A stretch of DNA of 64,000 bases, taken from contig NZ_HG964497.1 in the NCBI RefSeq assembly GCF_000613125.1, forward strand, positions 540,823 to 604,822, given 5' to 3'. Below are positions 27,274 to 36,170 of the stretch, piece after piece. How positions within the stretch are numbered: position 1 is the first letter of the stretch; every line of letters begins with the position of its first letter. The position numbers and the translations under genes were made by a program. This DNA is from Bacillus sp. EB01 (GTDB lineage: Bacteria > Bacillota > Bacilli > Bacillales > Cytobacillaceae). The notes below the pieces were generated by a model. It saw only the letters and a program-made list of their open reading frames with translations, had not been told where the DNA came from and did no database searches.

Positions 27274-28089
27274 ATGTCGATTAAAAAAGTAATGACACTT
27301 GCCGGTTCTGATACAAGCGGAGGCGCTGGAATTCAAGCCGACTTAAAAACTTTTCAGGAGCTTGGCGTTTATGGCATGACTGCTTTGACAACAGTTGTCA
27401 CCATGAAGCCTGATGGATGGAATCATGAGGTGCACCCTCTTCCAATCGATACCTTGAAAAAACAATTGGATACGATCCTTTCGGTTGGGATTGATGCCAT
27501 GAAAACAGGAATGCTTGGCACTGTTGAAATTATTGAACTAGCTGAAAAAGTAATTAAAGAAAACAAGCTCGATAAAGTTGTAATTGATCCGGTTATGGTC
27601 TGTAAGGGCGAAGATGAAGTCCTTAATCCTGAAACAACAGATGCTATGCGCGAACTGCTTCTCCCGATTGCGACTGTTGTCACTCCTAACCTGTTCGAGG
27701 CCGGGCAGCTTGCCAAGACCGGACCAATCCGTTCAATGGATCAATTAAAGGAAGCGGCAGCGATTATCCATGAACAGGGTGCAAAATATGTAGTCATCAA
27801 AGGCGGGAGCAAATTCGATTACAAAGGCGAAGCGATTGACCTCCTATACGATGGAAAGAACTATCATTTATATAAAACATCGAAAATTGGTACAACCTAT
27901 ACCCATGGTGCAGGATGTACATTTTCTTCAGCTATTACAGCCGGACTTGCTAAAGGGATGGACGTTCAATCAGCCATTGATACAGCAAAGTTATTTATTA
28001 CCGAAGCTATCCATGAAGGATTCCAGCTTAACCAGTATGTTGGACCTGTCTGGCACGGCGCCTATAGAAACTCATTGCAAAACAACTAG
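27274..28089 (+). CDS. pdxK: Pyridoxine/pyridoxal/pyridoxamine kinase PdxK (ThiD-like)
   Basis: 271-residue ribokinase-superfamily kinase. The N-terminal LAGSDTSGGAGIQADLKTF, VIDPVMVCKGEDEVL (near 107), TPNLFEAGQL (near 133) and the anion-hole GTTYTHGAGCTFSSA (near 208) are those of the B. subtilis PdxK (ywdB) subgroup rather than the HMP-P kinase ThiD. It salvages vitamin B6 to pyridoxal phosphate. AAAGGAGG precedes the start and a terminator follows. Assignment PdxK versus ThiD rests on the locus. Confidence 0.88.
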   Translation: MSIKKVMTLAGSDTSGGAGIQADLKTFQELGVYGMTALTTVVTMKPDGWNHEVHPLPIDTLKKQLDTILSVGIDAMKTGMLGTVEIIELAEKVIKENKLDKVVIDPVMVCKGEDEVLNPETTDAMRELLLPIATVVTPNLFEAGQLAKTGPIRSMDQLKEAAAIIHEQGAKYVVIKGGSKFDYKGEAIDLLYDGKNYHLYKTSKIGTTYTHGAGCTFSSAITAGLAKGMDVQSAIDTAKLFITEAIHEGFQLNQYVGPVWHGAYRNSLQNN

Positions 28090-28099
28090 TACACAAAAG

Positions 28100-28126
28100 G
28101 CCTGGAAAAATTTCCAGGCTTTTTTT
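28100..28126 (+). terminator. pdxK terminator
   Basis: Perfect GCCTGGAAA / TTTCCAGGC stem followed by seven T. Confidence 0.9.
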
Positions 28127-28247
28127 AATCGTTTACCTGAAAAAGAAGTGCATGCGTTTCGCTTTTCAAGGCCAACTTTAGTATGATAAACAATATTAAA
28201 ACTGTAGAATCAAAGAGGGCAGATAGCTGCCGGAAGGGGGAATCCTT

Positions 28248-28595
28248 TTGGGACCGGTCTTATTAGATAAAGTTCAGGCTGCAATCAACAATTATTGCGG
28301 CAAGGAAGTGTATATCCATCTTGAAACGACTAATGGTGCCTATGCAACACATAATGATCAGTCGTTCTTTTCCTCAGGCGCCTACATCCGCAATGCCAAA
28401 GTCCAATATGAATATGGGAAGATTACTGGAAATGGCCCTTATAGGGTAGGCTTAAAAATCCCGCTTGGCTGGATATATGCAGAAGGAATCACACATTACG
28501 AAGTGGATGAAAAGGGGAGACTGCTATTGGCAGGCCACGACTTTAGCGGAAAGCTTGCTGTCACCCTAGAGATTAGCCCCACACCGTTTGAGTAA
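28248..28595 (+). CDS. yojF: YojF family protein (DUF1806)
   Basis: 115-residue soluble protein starting at TTG 28248, 7 nt after GGAAGGGGG. It matches YojF, which in B. subtilis stands directly before bshB2 (yojG), as it does here. Motifs include GAYIRNAKVQYEYGKITGNG and LGWIYAEGITHYE. The function is unknown but long conserved with bacillithiol synthesis. The pair is separated by an unusual 258-nt spacer holding tandem repeats. Confidence 0.87.
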   Translation: MGPVLLDKVQAAINNYCGKEVYIHLETTNGAYATHNDQSFFSSGAYIRNAKVQYEYGKITGNGPYRVGLKIPLGWIYAEGITHYEVDEKGRLLLAGHDFSGKLAVTLEISPTPFE

Positions 28596-28621
28596 GAACA
28601 GTGACACAAGCTCCTGACATG

Positions 28622-28779
28622 TTATTGGGCACATTTTAACTGCTAAAAGACACTGAAACGCTGCCAATGGGGGTTATTGGGCACATTTCAACTGTTGTAA
28701 AACACTAAAACATCGCCAATACGGCTTATTGGGCATATTTTGACTGTCGGAAAAACACTGAAACATCGCCAATAAAACT
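28622..28779. repeat. Three tandem imperfect 52-bp repeats
   Basis: Units start at 28622, 28674 and 28726 with TTATTGGGCA. Each then has ATTTNAACTG/TTTGACTG, a run of A, ACACTGAAAC and ends in GCCAAT(A). The TTATTGG and CCAATA ends are inverted, so each unit can fold on itself. They lie in the yojF-bshB2 spacer and are non-coding. Confidence 0.85.
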
Positions 28780-28853
28780 TTTCAATCAGTGGCAATAAAA
28801 AACGGAGCAAGCTGGTAGACGCAGTCCAGCCTGCTTATGGAGGAGAGTATAGT

Positions 28854-29522
28854 ATGGATAAAGAAAGACATGTGCTTGTAGTCTTTCCTCACCCGGACGA
28901 TGAGGCATTCGGAGTATCAGGGACGATCGCTTCCCATGTAAAAATGGGAACCCCGGTAACATATGCCTGCCTCACTCTCGGCGAAATGGGACGGAACATG
29001 GGTAATCCCCCTTTTGCAACAAGGGAATCCTTGCCCGGAATACGCCGGCAAGAGCTTCAGGAGGCAGCCAGAGTTCTTGGTATACAGGATCTTCGCATGC
29101 TCGGATATAGGGATAAAACGGTTGAATTTGAGGATGAGGCAAAGCTTGCAGCTAACATTGGTTCTATCATCGATGAAACCAATCCCTCACTAATTATCTC
29201 ATTTTATCCTGGATACTCCGTCCACCCTGACCATGATGCAACCGGAAGGGCTGTAGTCCGTGCTGTCCAGGCAATTCCAAAGGAAAAGAGGCCAAAGCTG
29301 CATTGTGTCGCATTCTCGAATAATTGCATTGATGAGCTGGGTGAAGCGGATATCGTATACGATATCACTCCAGTCGCCGATATTAAATTAGCAGCGATAA
29401 AGGCACATAAATCTCAAACCTCATGGACTATTCAGGATATGGAAGAAAAATTAAAGAATCAGGACCCTGCAATGATGGTCTGGGTCAATAATGAGCGATT
29501 CTGGACCTATAAAATGGATTAA
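28854..29522 (+). CDS. bshB2: Bacillithiol biosynthesis deacetylase BshB2
   Basis: 222-residue LmbE-like zinc deacetylase that removes acetyl from GlcNAc-malate in bacillithiol synthesis. The zinc motif PHPDDEAFG (His, Asp, Asp near residue 13) and the second His in HPDHDATGR (near 123) are intact. AGGAGAG precedes the start. Adjacency to yojF supports BshB2 over BshB1. Confidence 0.92.
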   Translation: MDKERHVLVVFPHPDDEAFGVSGTIASHVKMGTPVTYACLTLGEMGRNMGNPPFATRESLPGIRRQELQEAARVLGIQDLRMLGYRDKTVEFEDEAKLAANIGSIIDETNPSLIISFYPGYSVHPDHDATGRAVVRAVQAIPKEKRPKLHCVAFSNNCIDELGEADIVYDITPVADIKLAAIKAHKSQTSWTIQDMEEKLKNQDPAMMVWVNNERFWTYKMD

Positions 29523-29525
29523 ACG

Positions 29526-29554
29526 AAAACCGGACAGCTTAGCTATCCGGTTTT
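29526..29554. terminator. Bidirectional terminator after bshB2
   Basis: AAAACCGGA / TCCGGTTTT stem with inner AGCT pairing, shared by bshB2 and the convergent SRPBCC gene. Confidence 0.8.
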
Positions 29555-29569
29555 ACTTCTTTTGTGACT

Positions 29570-30019
29570 TTATAGCGAGGGTCCAGTTCCCTCCAGTGCA
29601 TCTTTTAAATAGCTCATTTGGTTCCCGTCTTCTCTTTTTAGCATATCAACAATGAACCTTTTGGTAATCCTCATTCTCAGGCCAGTCGTTTTAATGATTG
29701 CCTCAAAGTGAGCATTTGTTCCTCCATCCGCTTTACTAAATCTGTATCTGTAAGTAGACTGAAGTCCATTTATATCGCTCCGGTAGGAAAAATGCTTATT
29801 CTTTTCATTTTCAACAATTTCTAACTCATTCGTCATTTCGCGGCCTCGAATCATCCGCGTTTCGAGTACTTTGTCGCCCGGCGTCAAAAACCCATCACTT
29901 GGCTTGTCTATCTTGACAACATTGGGCATGAATTCCGACATATTTTCCATATTACTAACATACTCGTATACTTCTTCGATTGGCTTTCTGATGATTACAC
30001 TTGCTTCAAAGTCCGCCAA
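29570..30019 (-). CDS. SRPBCC (polyketide-cyclase/START-like) protein
   Basis: 149-residue soluble protein. Its opening VIIRKPIEEVYEYVSNMEN followed by an alternating strand pattern and a C-terminal helix (RITKRFIVDMLKRE) fits the SRPBCC ligand-binding fold (CoxG/polyketide-cyclase type). These bind hydrophobic ligands; no specific role can be read. It probably stands alone, ending at the terminator shared with bshB2. Confidence 0.75.
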   Translation of the reverse strand: MADFEASVIIRKPIEEVYEYVSNMENMSEFMPNVVKIDKPSDGFLTPGDKVLETRMIRGREMTNELEIVENEKNKHFSYRSDINGLQSTYRYRFSKADGGTNAHFEAIIKTTGLRMRITKRFIVDMLKREDGNQMSYLKDALEGTGPSL

Positions 30020-30189
30020 GATCGCTTCACCTCTTTATCTACTTTTGCTTTTACCTTTCTATCATTATATCTTTTTTCCTTAAAGGTTTCTCCTGAACTG
30101 CCGCTTTCTAAACCCACTAAAGTAGTAAACCTATGGTAGGCAAAATCCGTACAAAAAGGTAAACTTAAGCCATTAAAGGAGGATTTTCG

Positions 30190-30552
30190 ATGCTAAAAAA
30201 AATCTATATCCCTTTGCTCCTCATTGCCTTTCTGGCTGGGTGCAGTTCCGGGCCAAACTACACGATAACACTCATGCAGCCGCTATATGTTTCAAATGAA
30301 GAAGTTCCTTTTACAATAAGAGTCCTGGAAGGAGATGAACCTGTAAACGGCCTTAAAATAACAGCTAAAACGGATATGGTCAAAATGGCACATGGCACTT
30401 CTCAAACAAATTTTAAAGAAGAAAAGGACGGTATCTACTCCGGTACAGTAAAAATTCCAATGGCTGGTAAATATAAAATAATAATGACAATTAAGAATGG
30501 CGAGGAAGAAACTACGAAAGAAATGGAATATGAGGTAAAAACGGCAGAATAA
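30190..30552 (+). CDS. YtkA-like secreted lipoprotein
   Basis: 120-residue lipoprotein: signal peptide with lipobox LLIAFLAGCSS (lipid-modified Cys near residue 18), then a beta-rich YtkA/FixH-like domain (FTIRVLEGDEPVNGLKITAK, GIYSGTVKIPMAGKYKIIMT). Met and His in VKMAHGTS could bind copper, as in related proteins; that is inference. AAAGGAGG precedes the start. It is anchored to the outer membrane face. Confidence 0.8.
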   Translation: MLKKIYIPLLLIAFLAGCSSGPNYTITLMQPLYVSNEEVPFTIRVLEGDEPVNGLKITAKTDMVKMAHGTSQTNFKEEKDGIYSGTVKIPMAGKYKIIMTIKNGEEETTKEMEYEVKTAE

Positions 30553-30562
30553 GGAGAAGAAC

Positions 30563-30649
30563 ATGCAACAACTTCGGGAATGTGCTAATTTCTTCGTCCA
30601 CGGGATTATTAATGAAAGCCCATCAATGTCCTGCAGAAAAAAGAGATAG
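30563..30649 (+). CDS. Possible 28-residue peptide downstream of the YtkA-like gene
   Basis: ATG at 30563 is 6 nt after AAGGAG, which itself abuts the upstream stop codon. The frame reads MQQLRECANFF and ends in a basic CRKKR. It is not recognised and could be a remnant of a longer gene; only the strong ribosome site speaks for it. Confidence 0.3.
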   Translation: MQQLRECANFFVHGIINESPSMSCRKKR

Positions 30650-30714
30650 AAATTTATAATGGCCTCTAGCTAATTTTAGTTGGAGGCTGTTTGTCGAAAA
30701 GTATAATCAAAAGA

Positions 30715-30785
30715 TGAGTGATTACTCACTTCACTTTTCATTTACCCTTACATATAATAGAATCATAAATGAGTGATTACTCACT
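30715..30785 (+). promoter_or_regulatory. Promoter with twin TetR operators for the ABC exporter operon
   Basis: Two identical 16-bp sites TGAGTGATTACTCACT at 30715-30730 and 30770-30785 flank a promoter: TTCACT at 30730-30735, 17 nt, TATAAT at 30753-30758. The first overlaps the -35, the second follows the -10. The operon ends with a TetR gene, so autorepression is the natural reading. Confidence 0.75.
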
Positions 30786-30814
30786 CTTCTATTTATGGAA
30801 AGAGGAGGAGAACA

Positions 30815-31540
30815 ATGAGGAATGAATCAATTGTTTCTATCAGAAATGTTTCGAAAACCTTTGGCCGCCAGAATGTCTTAAAAAATATTAATCTGGAAAT
30901 CATGCCAGGTGAAATCTTTGGCCTGCTCGGTCCTTCGGGGGCTGGGAAAACAACAATAGTTCGCCAGCTGATCGGCCTTGAAACTCCAACTGAAGGGGAG
31001 AATTGGTTGTTCGGTGAAAAAATGCCCTCGCTCAATCTTGTTGAAATGGCTGGATATATGTCTCAGTCCGATGCCCTTTACAATGAATTATCTGCAAAGG
31101 ACAACCTTGAATTTTTTGCTGCACTATATGGGCTTAAGGGGAAAGAACGGCAAGAACGGATTAAAGACGTCATGAACATGGTCCAGCTTACTGATGATTT
31201 AAACAAACCGGTAGCCGCCTTTTCAGGGGGAATGAAACGCCGGCTTTCCCTGGCTGCTGCGATGCTGCACGAACCGAAGCTATTAATCCTTGATGAACCA
31301 ACCGTAGGAATTGACCCGGTTCTTCGGAAAACTATTTGGGATCAGTTTTACCATTTGAAGGATTCAGGCACTGCCATCATTGTCACAACCCACGTTATGG
31401 ACGAGGCAGAGAAATGTGACCGCTTAGGGATGATTAGAAATGGCGAACTGATTGCAATTGGTACTCCTGCTGAACTAAAAGCAAATACCGGGTCAGACAC
31501 GATTGAGCATGCATTTCTTGTTTACGGGGGTGCATTCTAA
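30815..31540 (+). CDS. ABC exporter ATP-binding protein
   Basis: 241-residue ATPase. The ATG at 30815 has AGAGGAGGAG just upstream; the earlier GTG lies inside an operator. Walker A GPSGAGKTT (near 40), signature FSGGMKRRLSLAAA (near 138), Walker B LLILDEPTVGIDP (near 158) and the H-loop TTHVMDEAEKC. It is the CcmA/DrrA-type exporter subfamily and pairs with the next gene, whose start overlaps its stop by one base. Drug or toxic-compound export is likely but the substrate is unknown. Confidence 0.92.
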   Translation: MRNESIVSIRNVSKTFGRQNVLKNINLEIMPGEIFGLLGPSGAGKTTIVRQLIGLETPTEGENWLFGEKMPSLNLVEMAGYMSQSDALYNELSAKDNLEFFAALYGLKGKERQERIKDVMNMVQLTDDLNKPVAAFSGGMKRRLSLAAAMLHEPKLLILDEPTVGIDPVLRKTIWDQFYHLKDSGTAIIVTTHVMDEAEKCDRLGMIRNGELIAIGTPAELKANTGSDTIEHAFLVYGGAF

Positions 31541-32568
31541 TGAGAATACGTGCTCTAATCATTCGGATTCTAAAGCAATTTTTCCGGGACAAACGGACAA
31601 TGGCTTTAATGATTCTCGCTCCAATTTTAATCCTGACGATGCTCAACCTTGTTTTTAATGGGAAGGATTATGTTCCGAAAGCTGGATTGATTGGAATTCC
31701 TGAACAGTTGAAGGATCAATTAGACCTTTCGGATGCTGAAGTAAAAGACTTTGATTCTATCTCACATGCTGAACAAGCTCTAAAAGATGGGGAACTGGAC
31801 GGATATCTTGAACTGAAAGATAATAAACCTTCGATTGTACTCGAAGGGAGTGATCCCACTGCAAACAGGGCATTTATGCTTTGGATTCAGCATGCATTTG
31901 AGCCTATCGTCCCTGAAACTGAAACACAGGCACCTACTGTTGAGTATTTGCACGGTTCCGATTCTATGAGTCAATTCGATTATTTTGGACCTGTCCTGCT
32001 TGCATACTTCGTGTTCTTCTTTGTATTTTTAATAGCTGGGGTATCTTTTCTGCGCGAGCGTACAAGTGGAACATTGGAAAGGCTGCTTGCAAGTCCATTA
32101 AGACGCTGGGAAATTGTCATTGGCTATGTTGTAGGCTTCGGAATCTTTACAACCATCCAGGCTGCGATTATCTCTTGGTACGGGATATATATACTTGATA
32201 TGCTTATGGAAGGATCGTTCCTGCTTGTCTTGCTGACAACATTGTTGCTTTCATTTACTGCACTGACGTTGGGTACCTTGCTATCGGCTTTCGCAAACAA
32301 CGAGATGCAGATTATCCAGTTTATTCCTCTTGTAATAGTCCCACAGGTATTCTTTTCGGGGTTATTTAATATTGAGACAATGTCTGAATGGCTAAGCTGG
32401 ATTGGGCCATTCACTCCTCTCTATTATGCCGCGGACGCAATGCGGGATGTGATGGTAAGAGGGTATGGAATAGGGGAGATTTATCCTGACTTGCTGTTAC
32501 TGTTTGGGTTGTCTGCCCTGTTCATGGTTTTAAATAGTGTGGCCATTAAGAAGCACAGAAAAATATAG
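31540..32568 (+). CDS. ABC-2 type exporter permease
   Basis: 342-residue membrane partner of the preceding ATPase. It has one N-terminal helix, a large outer domain (residues 45-145) and five clustered C-terminal helices beginning PVLLAYFVFFFVFLIAGVSF, with the ABC-2 signature RERTSGTLERLLASPLRRWE in the first intracellular loop. This is the YhgE/NodJ-like drug exporter layout. The substrate is unknown. Confidence 0.9.
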   Translation: MRIRALIIRILKQFFRDKRTMALMILAPILILTMLNLVFNGKDYVPKAGLIGIPEQLKDQLDLSDAEVKDFDSISHAEQALKDGELDGYLELKDNKPSIVLEGSDPTANRAFMLWIQHAFEPIVPETETQAPTVEYLHGSDSMSQFDYFGPVLLAYFVFFFVFLIAGVSFLRERTSGTLERLLASPLRRWEIVIGYVVGFGIFTTIQAAIISWYGIYILDMLMEGSFLLVLLTTLLLSFTALTLGTLLSAFANNEMQIIQFIPLVIVPQVFFSGLFNIETMSEWLSWIGPFTPLYYAADAMRDVMVRGYGIGEIYPDLLLLFGLSALFMVLNSVAIKKHRKI

Positions 32569-32586
32569 GAAAGGGGCGGGAGCAGC

Positions 32587-33237
32587 ATGAATGAGATAGA
32601 CATGTCCATTGAAGATCTTTTTGAAGATGGTGAACTAACCGAAAAGCAAAAAAAAATCCTGATTGCTGCCATCGAGTCTTTCTCCGAAAAAGGCTTTGCG
32701 GCAACATCAACTAATGAAATCGCAAAAAAGGCTGGCGTTGCAGAAGGAACCATTTTCCGCCACTATAAAACAAAAAAAGAGCTGTTAATCAATATTGTTT
32801 CACCAGTCATGGCCCGTCTCGTCGCTCCCTTTGTCATTAGGGACTTCGATAAGGTCCTAAACAAACGGTTTGAAACATATGAAGAGTTCCTTCGAGCCAT
32901 GTTCATTAACCGAAGGGAATTCTTTGAAAAAAACAGCCAGATTATCAGGATTCTTGTCCAGGAAATTCCATTCCAGCCGGAACTGCGCGAACAATTCAAG
33001 GAGCATGTGGCATCCAAACTGTATGAACGGTTTGCCAGACTTGCTGACTATTATAAGGAAAATGGGGAAATCATTGATATACCAGCACCCAGCGCACTGC
33101 GGCTGACCGCATCGTCCATCATTGGTTTTTTCATAGCAAAATACCTGATTATCCCCGAGGCCTATTGGGACGATGAAGCAGAAATGGAGCGAACCATTCA
33201 TTTTATTATGCATGGGCTTGGTACCTCAAAAGAATAA
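32587..33237 (+). CDS. TetR family regulator
   Basis: 216-residue repressor. The helix-turn-helix lies at about 30-65 (TSTNEIAKKAGVAEGTIFRHY), followed by a helical ligand-binding domain ending with a hydrophobic segment. It is third in the exporter operon, 18 nt after the permease. The two TGAGTGATTACTCACT sites in the operon promoter are its likely targets, so the exported compound probably induces the system. Confidence 0.9.
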   Translation: MNEIDMSIEDLFEDGELTEKQKKILIAAIESFSEKGFAATSTNEIAKKAGVAEGTIFRHYKTKKELLINIVSPVMARLVAPFVIRDFDKVLNKRFETYEEFLRAMFINRREFFEKNSQIIRILVQEIPFQPELREQFKEHVASKLYERFARLADYYKENGEIIDIPAPSALRLTASSIIGFFIAKYLIIPEAYWDDEAEMERTIHFIMHGLGTSKE

Positions 33238-33241
33238 CCAA

Positions 33242-33276
33242 GAAGCCTGCCAATTTTATGAGGCAGGCTTCGCTTT
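33242..33276 (+). terminator. Terminator of the ABC-TetR operon
   Basis: GAAGCCTGCC / GGCAGGCTTC stem followed by GCTTTT right after the tetR stop codon. Confidence 0.85.
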
Positions 33277-33312
33277 TGCAGATATTGGAACACAAGCTAA
33301 TTAAGTGCGGCC

Positions 33313-34407
33313 TTACTGCAATTCTTTTAACGGTATGCGGTAGAGCTTATCATCCTTTTCGCCAGGATGCACGCGCCCATCCGTATTATTACTAACAAAG
33401 TATAAGTAATTACTGTCGACAAGGACATCACGAATCCGGCCAAGGTTGTTGATTAACACCCTTGTTGTTCCTGCAGTGGTATCGAACTCGCGGACTGCAT
33501 TGCCCCTCAATGTCGCGACATATAGCCTCTCTCCATCTGTATCCATACCAGAGGGCGCCCACGTCTCGTTACCGGAATGGAAGAGTGGCGTTTCCATTCC
33601 TTCCTTCTGCTCATCACCGTTAATAACTGGCCATCCATAATTCTTACCCGCCGCTATCCTGTTAATTTCGTCATGGGCAGACTGTCCATGCTCACTAGCA
33701 TACATACTCCCGTCCGATAGCCAGGCAATCCCCTGCGGGTTTCGATGGCCATAGGTGTATACATAGGAATTAGGGAAAGGATTGTCAGATGGTATACTTC
33801 CATCTAGATTCATGCGAAGGAGTTTGCCGCCAAGCGTTGCTGGGTCCTGTGCAGTTTCTGGATTTGAGGCATCACCTGCAGTGACATACAACTTCCCATC
33901 AGGCCCTATTTCAAGCCTGCCGCCATGATGCACAGGACCGCTAGGTAAACCGTCCAAAAGTGTCTCCTCTTCCCTCCACGCACTGCCGTCATAGGATAGG
34001 ACAACGACTCGATTCTTTTGGCCACCAGCATCCGTATACGTATAGTAAGCAAACGCAGAAGATTCCGATGGAAAGTCAGGGTTCAGGACAAAGCCAAGCA
34101 ATCCAGCTTCGGAAGCATCTGATAGAGTTTCTTTCAACTCAACCTTTTGCCTCACTACCTTTCCATTCTCAATTTTCACAATTGAACCTGGCCGCTCTGT
34201 AATAAAAAAGGTATCCTCTGCCTTCGCTATAGACCAGGGAACCTTCAATTTCTCTGCAATGACTTCTACCCCCTGAGTAACAGCCGGCTCCGAATCGGTT
34301 CCTGATTTGCCAGGGGCAGCCCCGTTCCTAGTGCCAGGTTCACTATCAGGTGTGCATGCAGCCAAAATAACGGCTATAAGCGCCAACGCGCCAATCCATC
34401 TTCTCAT
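33313..34407 (-). CDS. PQQ-dependent sugar dehydrogenase-like lipoprotein (YliI-like)
   Basis: 364-residue secreted lipoprotein: lipobox LAACTPDS (Cys near residue 18), a flexible linker, then a six-bladed beta-propeller of the glucose/sorbosone dehydrogenase family (PWSIAKAED, HHGGRLEIGPDGKLYVTAGD, YGHRNPQGIAWL, ASEHGQSAHDEINRI). The catalytic-type His and the calcium/PQQ loops appear kept. It oxidises aldose sugars if PQQ is available; the window has no PQQ synthesis genes. Confidence 0.88.
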   Translation of the reverse strand: MRRWIGALALIAVILAACTPDSEPGTRNGAAPGKSGTDSEPAVTQGVEVIAEKLKVPWSIAKAEDTFFITERPGSIVKIENGKVVRQKVELKETLSDASEAGLLGFVLNPDFPSESSAFAYYTYTDAGGQKNRVVVLSYDGSAWREEETLLDGLPSGPVHHGGRLEIGPDGKLYVTAGDASNPETAQDPATLGGKLLRMNLDGSIPSDNPFPNSYVYTYGHRNPQGIAWLSDGSMYASEHGQSAHDEINRIAAGKNYGWPVINGDEQKEGMETPLFHSGNETWAPSGMDTDGERLYVATLRGNAVREFDTTAGTTRVLINNLGRIRDVLVDSNYLYFVSNNTDGRVHPGEKDDKLYRIPLKELQ

Positions 34408-34476
34408 TGGTTACAGCTCCCTCTGCTTTAAATGTGTAATACATCTCCACGCCTTAACGCGGTGCGGCCGACCCTA

Positions 34477-35337
34477 CTATATTGTGATTATTTTTTCAAT
34501 TGCCTTCGCAACACCATTTTCCTCATTGGTTAACGTAACATGCGAACATACGGATTTTATATCGTCAGGTGCATTTCCCATGGCAACTGATATCCCGACC
34601 TTTTTAAACATTGAAATATCGTTATAGTTATCGCCAAGGGCCATCGTCTCTTCTAAAGATATGCCTCGATTCTTAACAAAGGCCTCAAGCGCGATCCCTT
34701 TCTGTGCATCAATCGACGTAATTTCAATATTTTCCGCGCCTGAGGAGCTAATAGCAATTCCCGGGATCGCTGATAGCTCTTCTTTCGCTTCGGCCAACAT
34801 GCTCTGATCAAGTGAGAATGCGAGGAACTTTAGTATCTCAGCTCCATCTCCATCAAATAGAGGGCGATATGTATCAACCTTCTTTACCAATCCTTTATGG
34901 AATCTTTCTTCCGCGGCAGCAAGCACTTTTTCAACATCCGCCTCCGGATTGGCTGTCAGGAGTATATCAGACATGATGGTAACTGCCTGATCATAGCTAT
35001 CGGTAAACGTGCCTTTATTTGTATATACTTCAAAATAAACATCGCTTTTCTCCAGGCGTTCGGCTATTTCCCGGGCTTTTTCAATGCTCAACGGATTTGA
35101 TGCAATTGCAACTCCCTCTTCCGAGCGTACTTCTCCCCCATTAACGCAAATGACAGGGCATCGGATGCCAGCCTCCTCGAGGACAAACTTCGCCTCGAGA
35201 TAGGAGCGGCCGGTCACAACAACAAACTCCACTCCCATATCTCTAGCCTTTTTAATAGCCTCCCGATTTTCCTTGGTAATTTCCTGCCCCGATGTTAGGA
35301 GGGTCCCGTCCATATCAGATGCTATACATTTAATCAT
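34477..35337 (-). CDS. HAD-superfamily Cof-type phosphatase
   Basis: 286-residue type IIB HAD phosphatase (Cof/YcsE-like). Motif I SDMDGTLL (nucleophile Asp near 8), motif II VVTGR, motif III Lys region and motif IV GDNYNDISMFKKVG (near 240) are complete. These enzymes dephosphorylate sugar phosphates, FMN-type compounds or pyridoxal phosphate; which one cannot be told. It appears monocistronic. Confidence 0.9.
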   Translation of the reverse strand: MIKCIASDMDGTLLTSGQEITKENREAIKKARDMGVEFVVVTGRSYLEAKFVLEEAGIRCPVICVNGGEVRSEEGVAIASNPLSIEKAREIAERLEKSDVYFEVYTNKGTFTDSYDQAVTIMSDILLTANPEADVEKVLAAAEERFHKGLVKKVDTYRPLFDGDGAEILKFLAFSLDQSMLAEAKEELSAIPGIAISSSGAENIEITSIDAQKGIALEAFVKNRGISLEETMALGDNYNDISMFKKVGISVAMGNAPDDIKSVCSHVTLTNEENGVAKAIEKIITI

Positions 35338-35449
35338 GATGTTTTCTCTCCAATCGTCCAGCGGCGTTCCGCCTTTTTCATCCCTGCCATTCTACCTTAT
35401 TTGTTCCTGTATATCCTGTTTCAAGGCTTTGATTGATGGTTTCTGTGTA

Positions 35450-36112
35450 TTAGTCCAAATACTTCGACCCTTCCCGCCTGCTTAGTGGGGCAAGCTCTGT
35501 ACTTAAGATAAACTCTTTCACCGATACTGGATTCGTTTTTGAGTATTCCCTAAGCGCCCAGCCAATTGCCTTTTGTATAAAAAATTCTTTGCTCCCTGCA
35601 TTCTCCCGTATGTATGTATATAATCGCTTTTGATCCGTTTCGTTTTTATACTTAAGCTGGTGCAAAATAGCCGTGCGACGAAGCCACATATTTTCAGAAA
35701 CTGCCCACTTATCCATTTCCTCCTGGTTTTCGGGAAACTTTTTTGCCAGCATTCCAACCGGCTTGGAGGCAAGAGTATCCACTGTATCCCACCAAGATTT
35801 TTCCGTAATTAGCCATTTCAATAACGGAAGTGAATCCGGGCCCAGCTTTTTGCTGTATCTTTCTAAGTATCCAAGCGCAGCATATTGGTATTCACGTTCG
35901 GGCAGCTTCCATAATCCTTCGACAAATGTGGGGTTAAAGGGCTTTTGTAATATGCTTGTCCTATCATAAAATTCTTTCTCGAGCTTTTTGCGCTCCGGCA
36001 TCTTCAACCCTATGAACGGGAATAAGTCCTTCATATATTTTTTCATTCCCGCTGCATTTTCAGGATTGCTGTGTATCATAAATATCGTGCGAAGTTCTTT
36101 AAGCTCATCCAT
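35450..36112 (-). CDS. AlkD-type DNA alkylation repair protein
   Basis: 220 residues from the ATG at 36112, chosen because AGGAGGT lies 9 nt before it and the 58-residue extension of the frame has no family match. HEAT-like helical repeats are visible, with WWDTVDTLASKPVG (the Trp-Asp motif of the AlkC/AlkD glycosylases, about 110), WLRRTAILHQLKYK and FFIQKAIGWALREYSKTNP (about 175). It excises positively charged alkylated bases such as 3-methyladenine. Confidence 0.88.
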   Translation of the reverse strand: MDELKELRTIFMIHSNPENAAGMKKYMKDLFPFIGLKMPERKKLEKEFYDRTSILQKPFNPTFVEGLWKLPEREYQYAALGYLERYSKKLGPDSLPLLKWLITEKSWWDTVDTLASKPVGMLAKKFPENQEEMDKWAVSENMWLRRTAILHQLKYKNETDQKRLYTYIRENAGSKEFFIQKAIGWALREYSKTNPVSVKEFILSTELAPLSRREGSKYLD

Positions 36113-36170
36113 TCTTTTGGTACCTCCTACTTCTCCCCTATAATTTCCATCCCTCTTATTTTTCAGTCGA

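Noticed and set aside
28622-28779. CRISPR array
   Set aside because: The 52-bp units are directly adjacent and imperfect, with no unique spacers between short repeats and no cas genes nearby.
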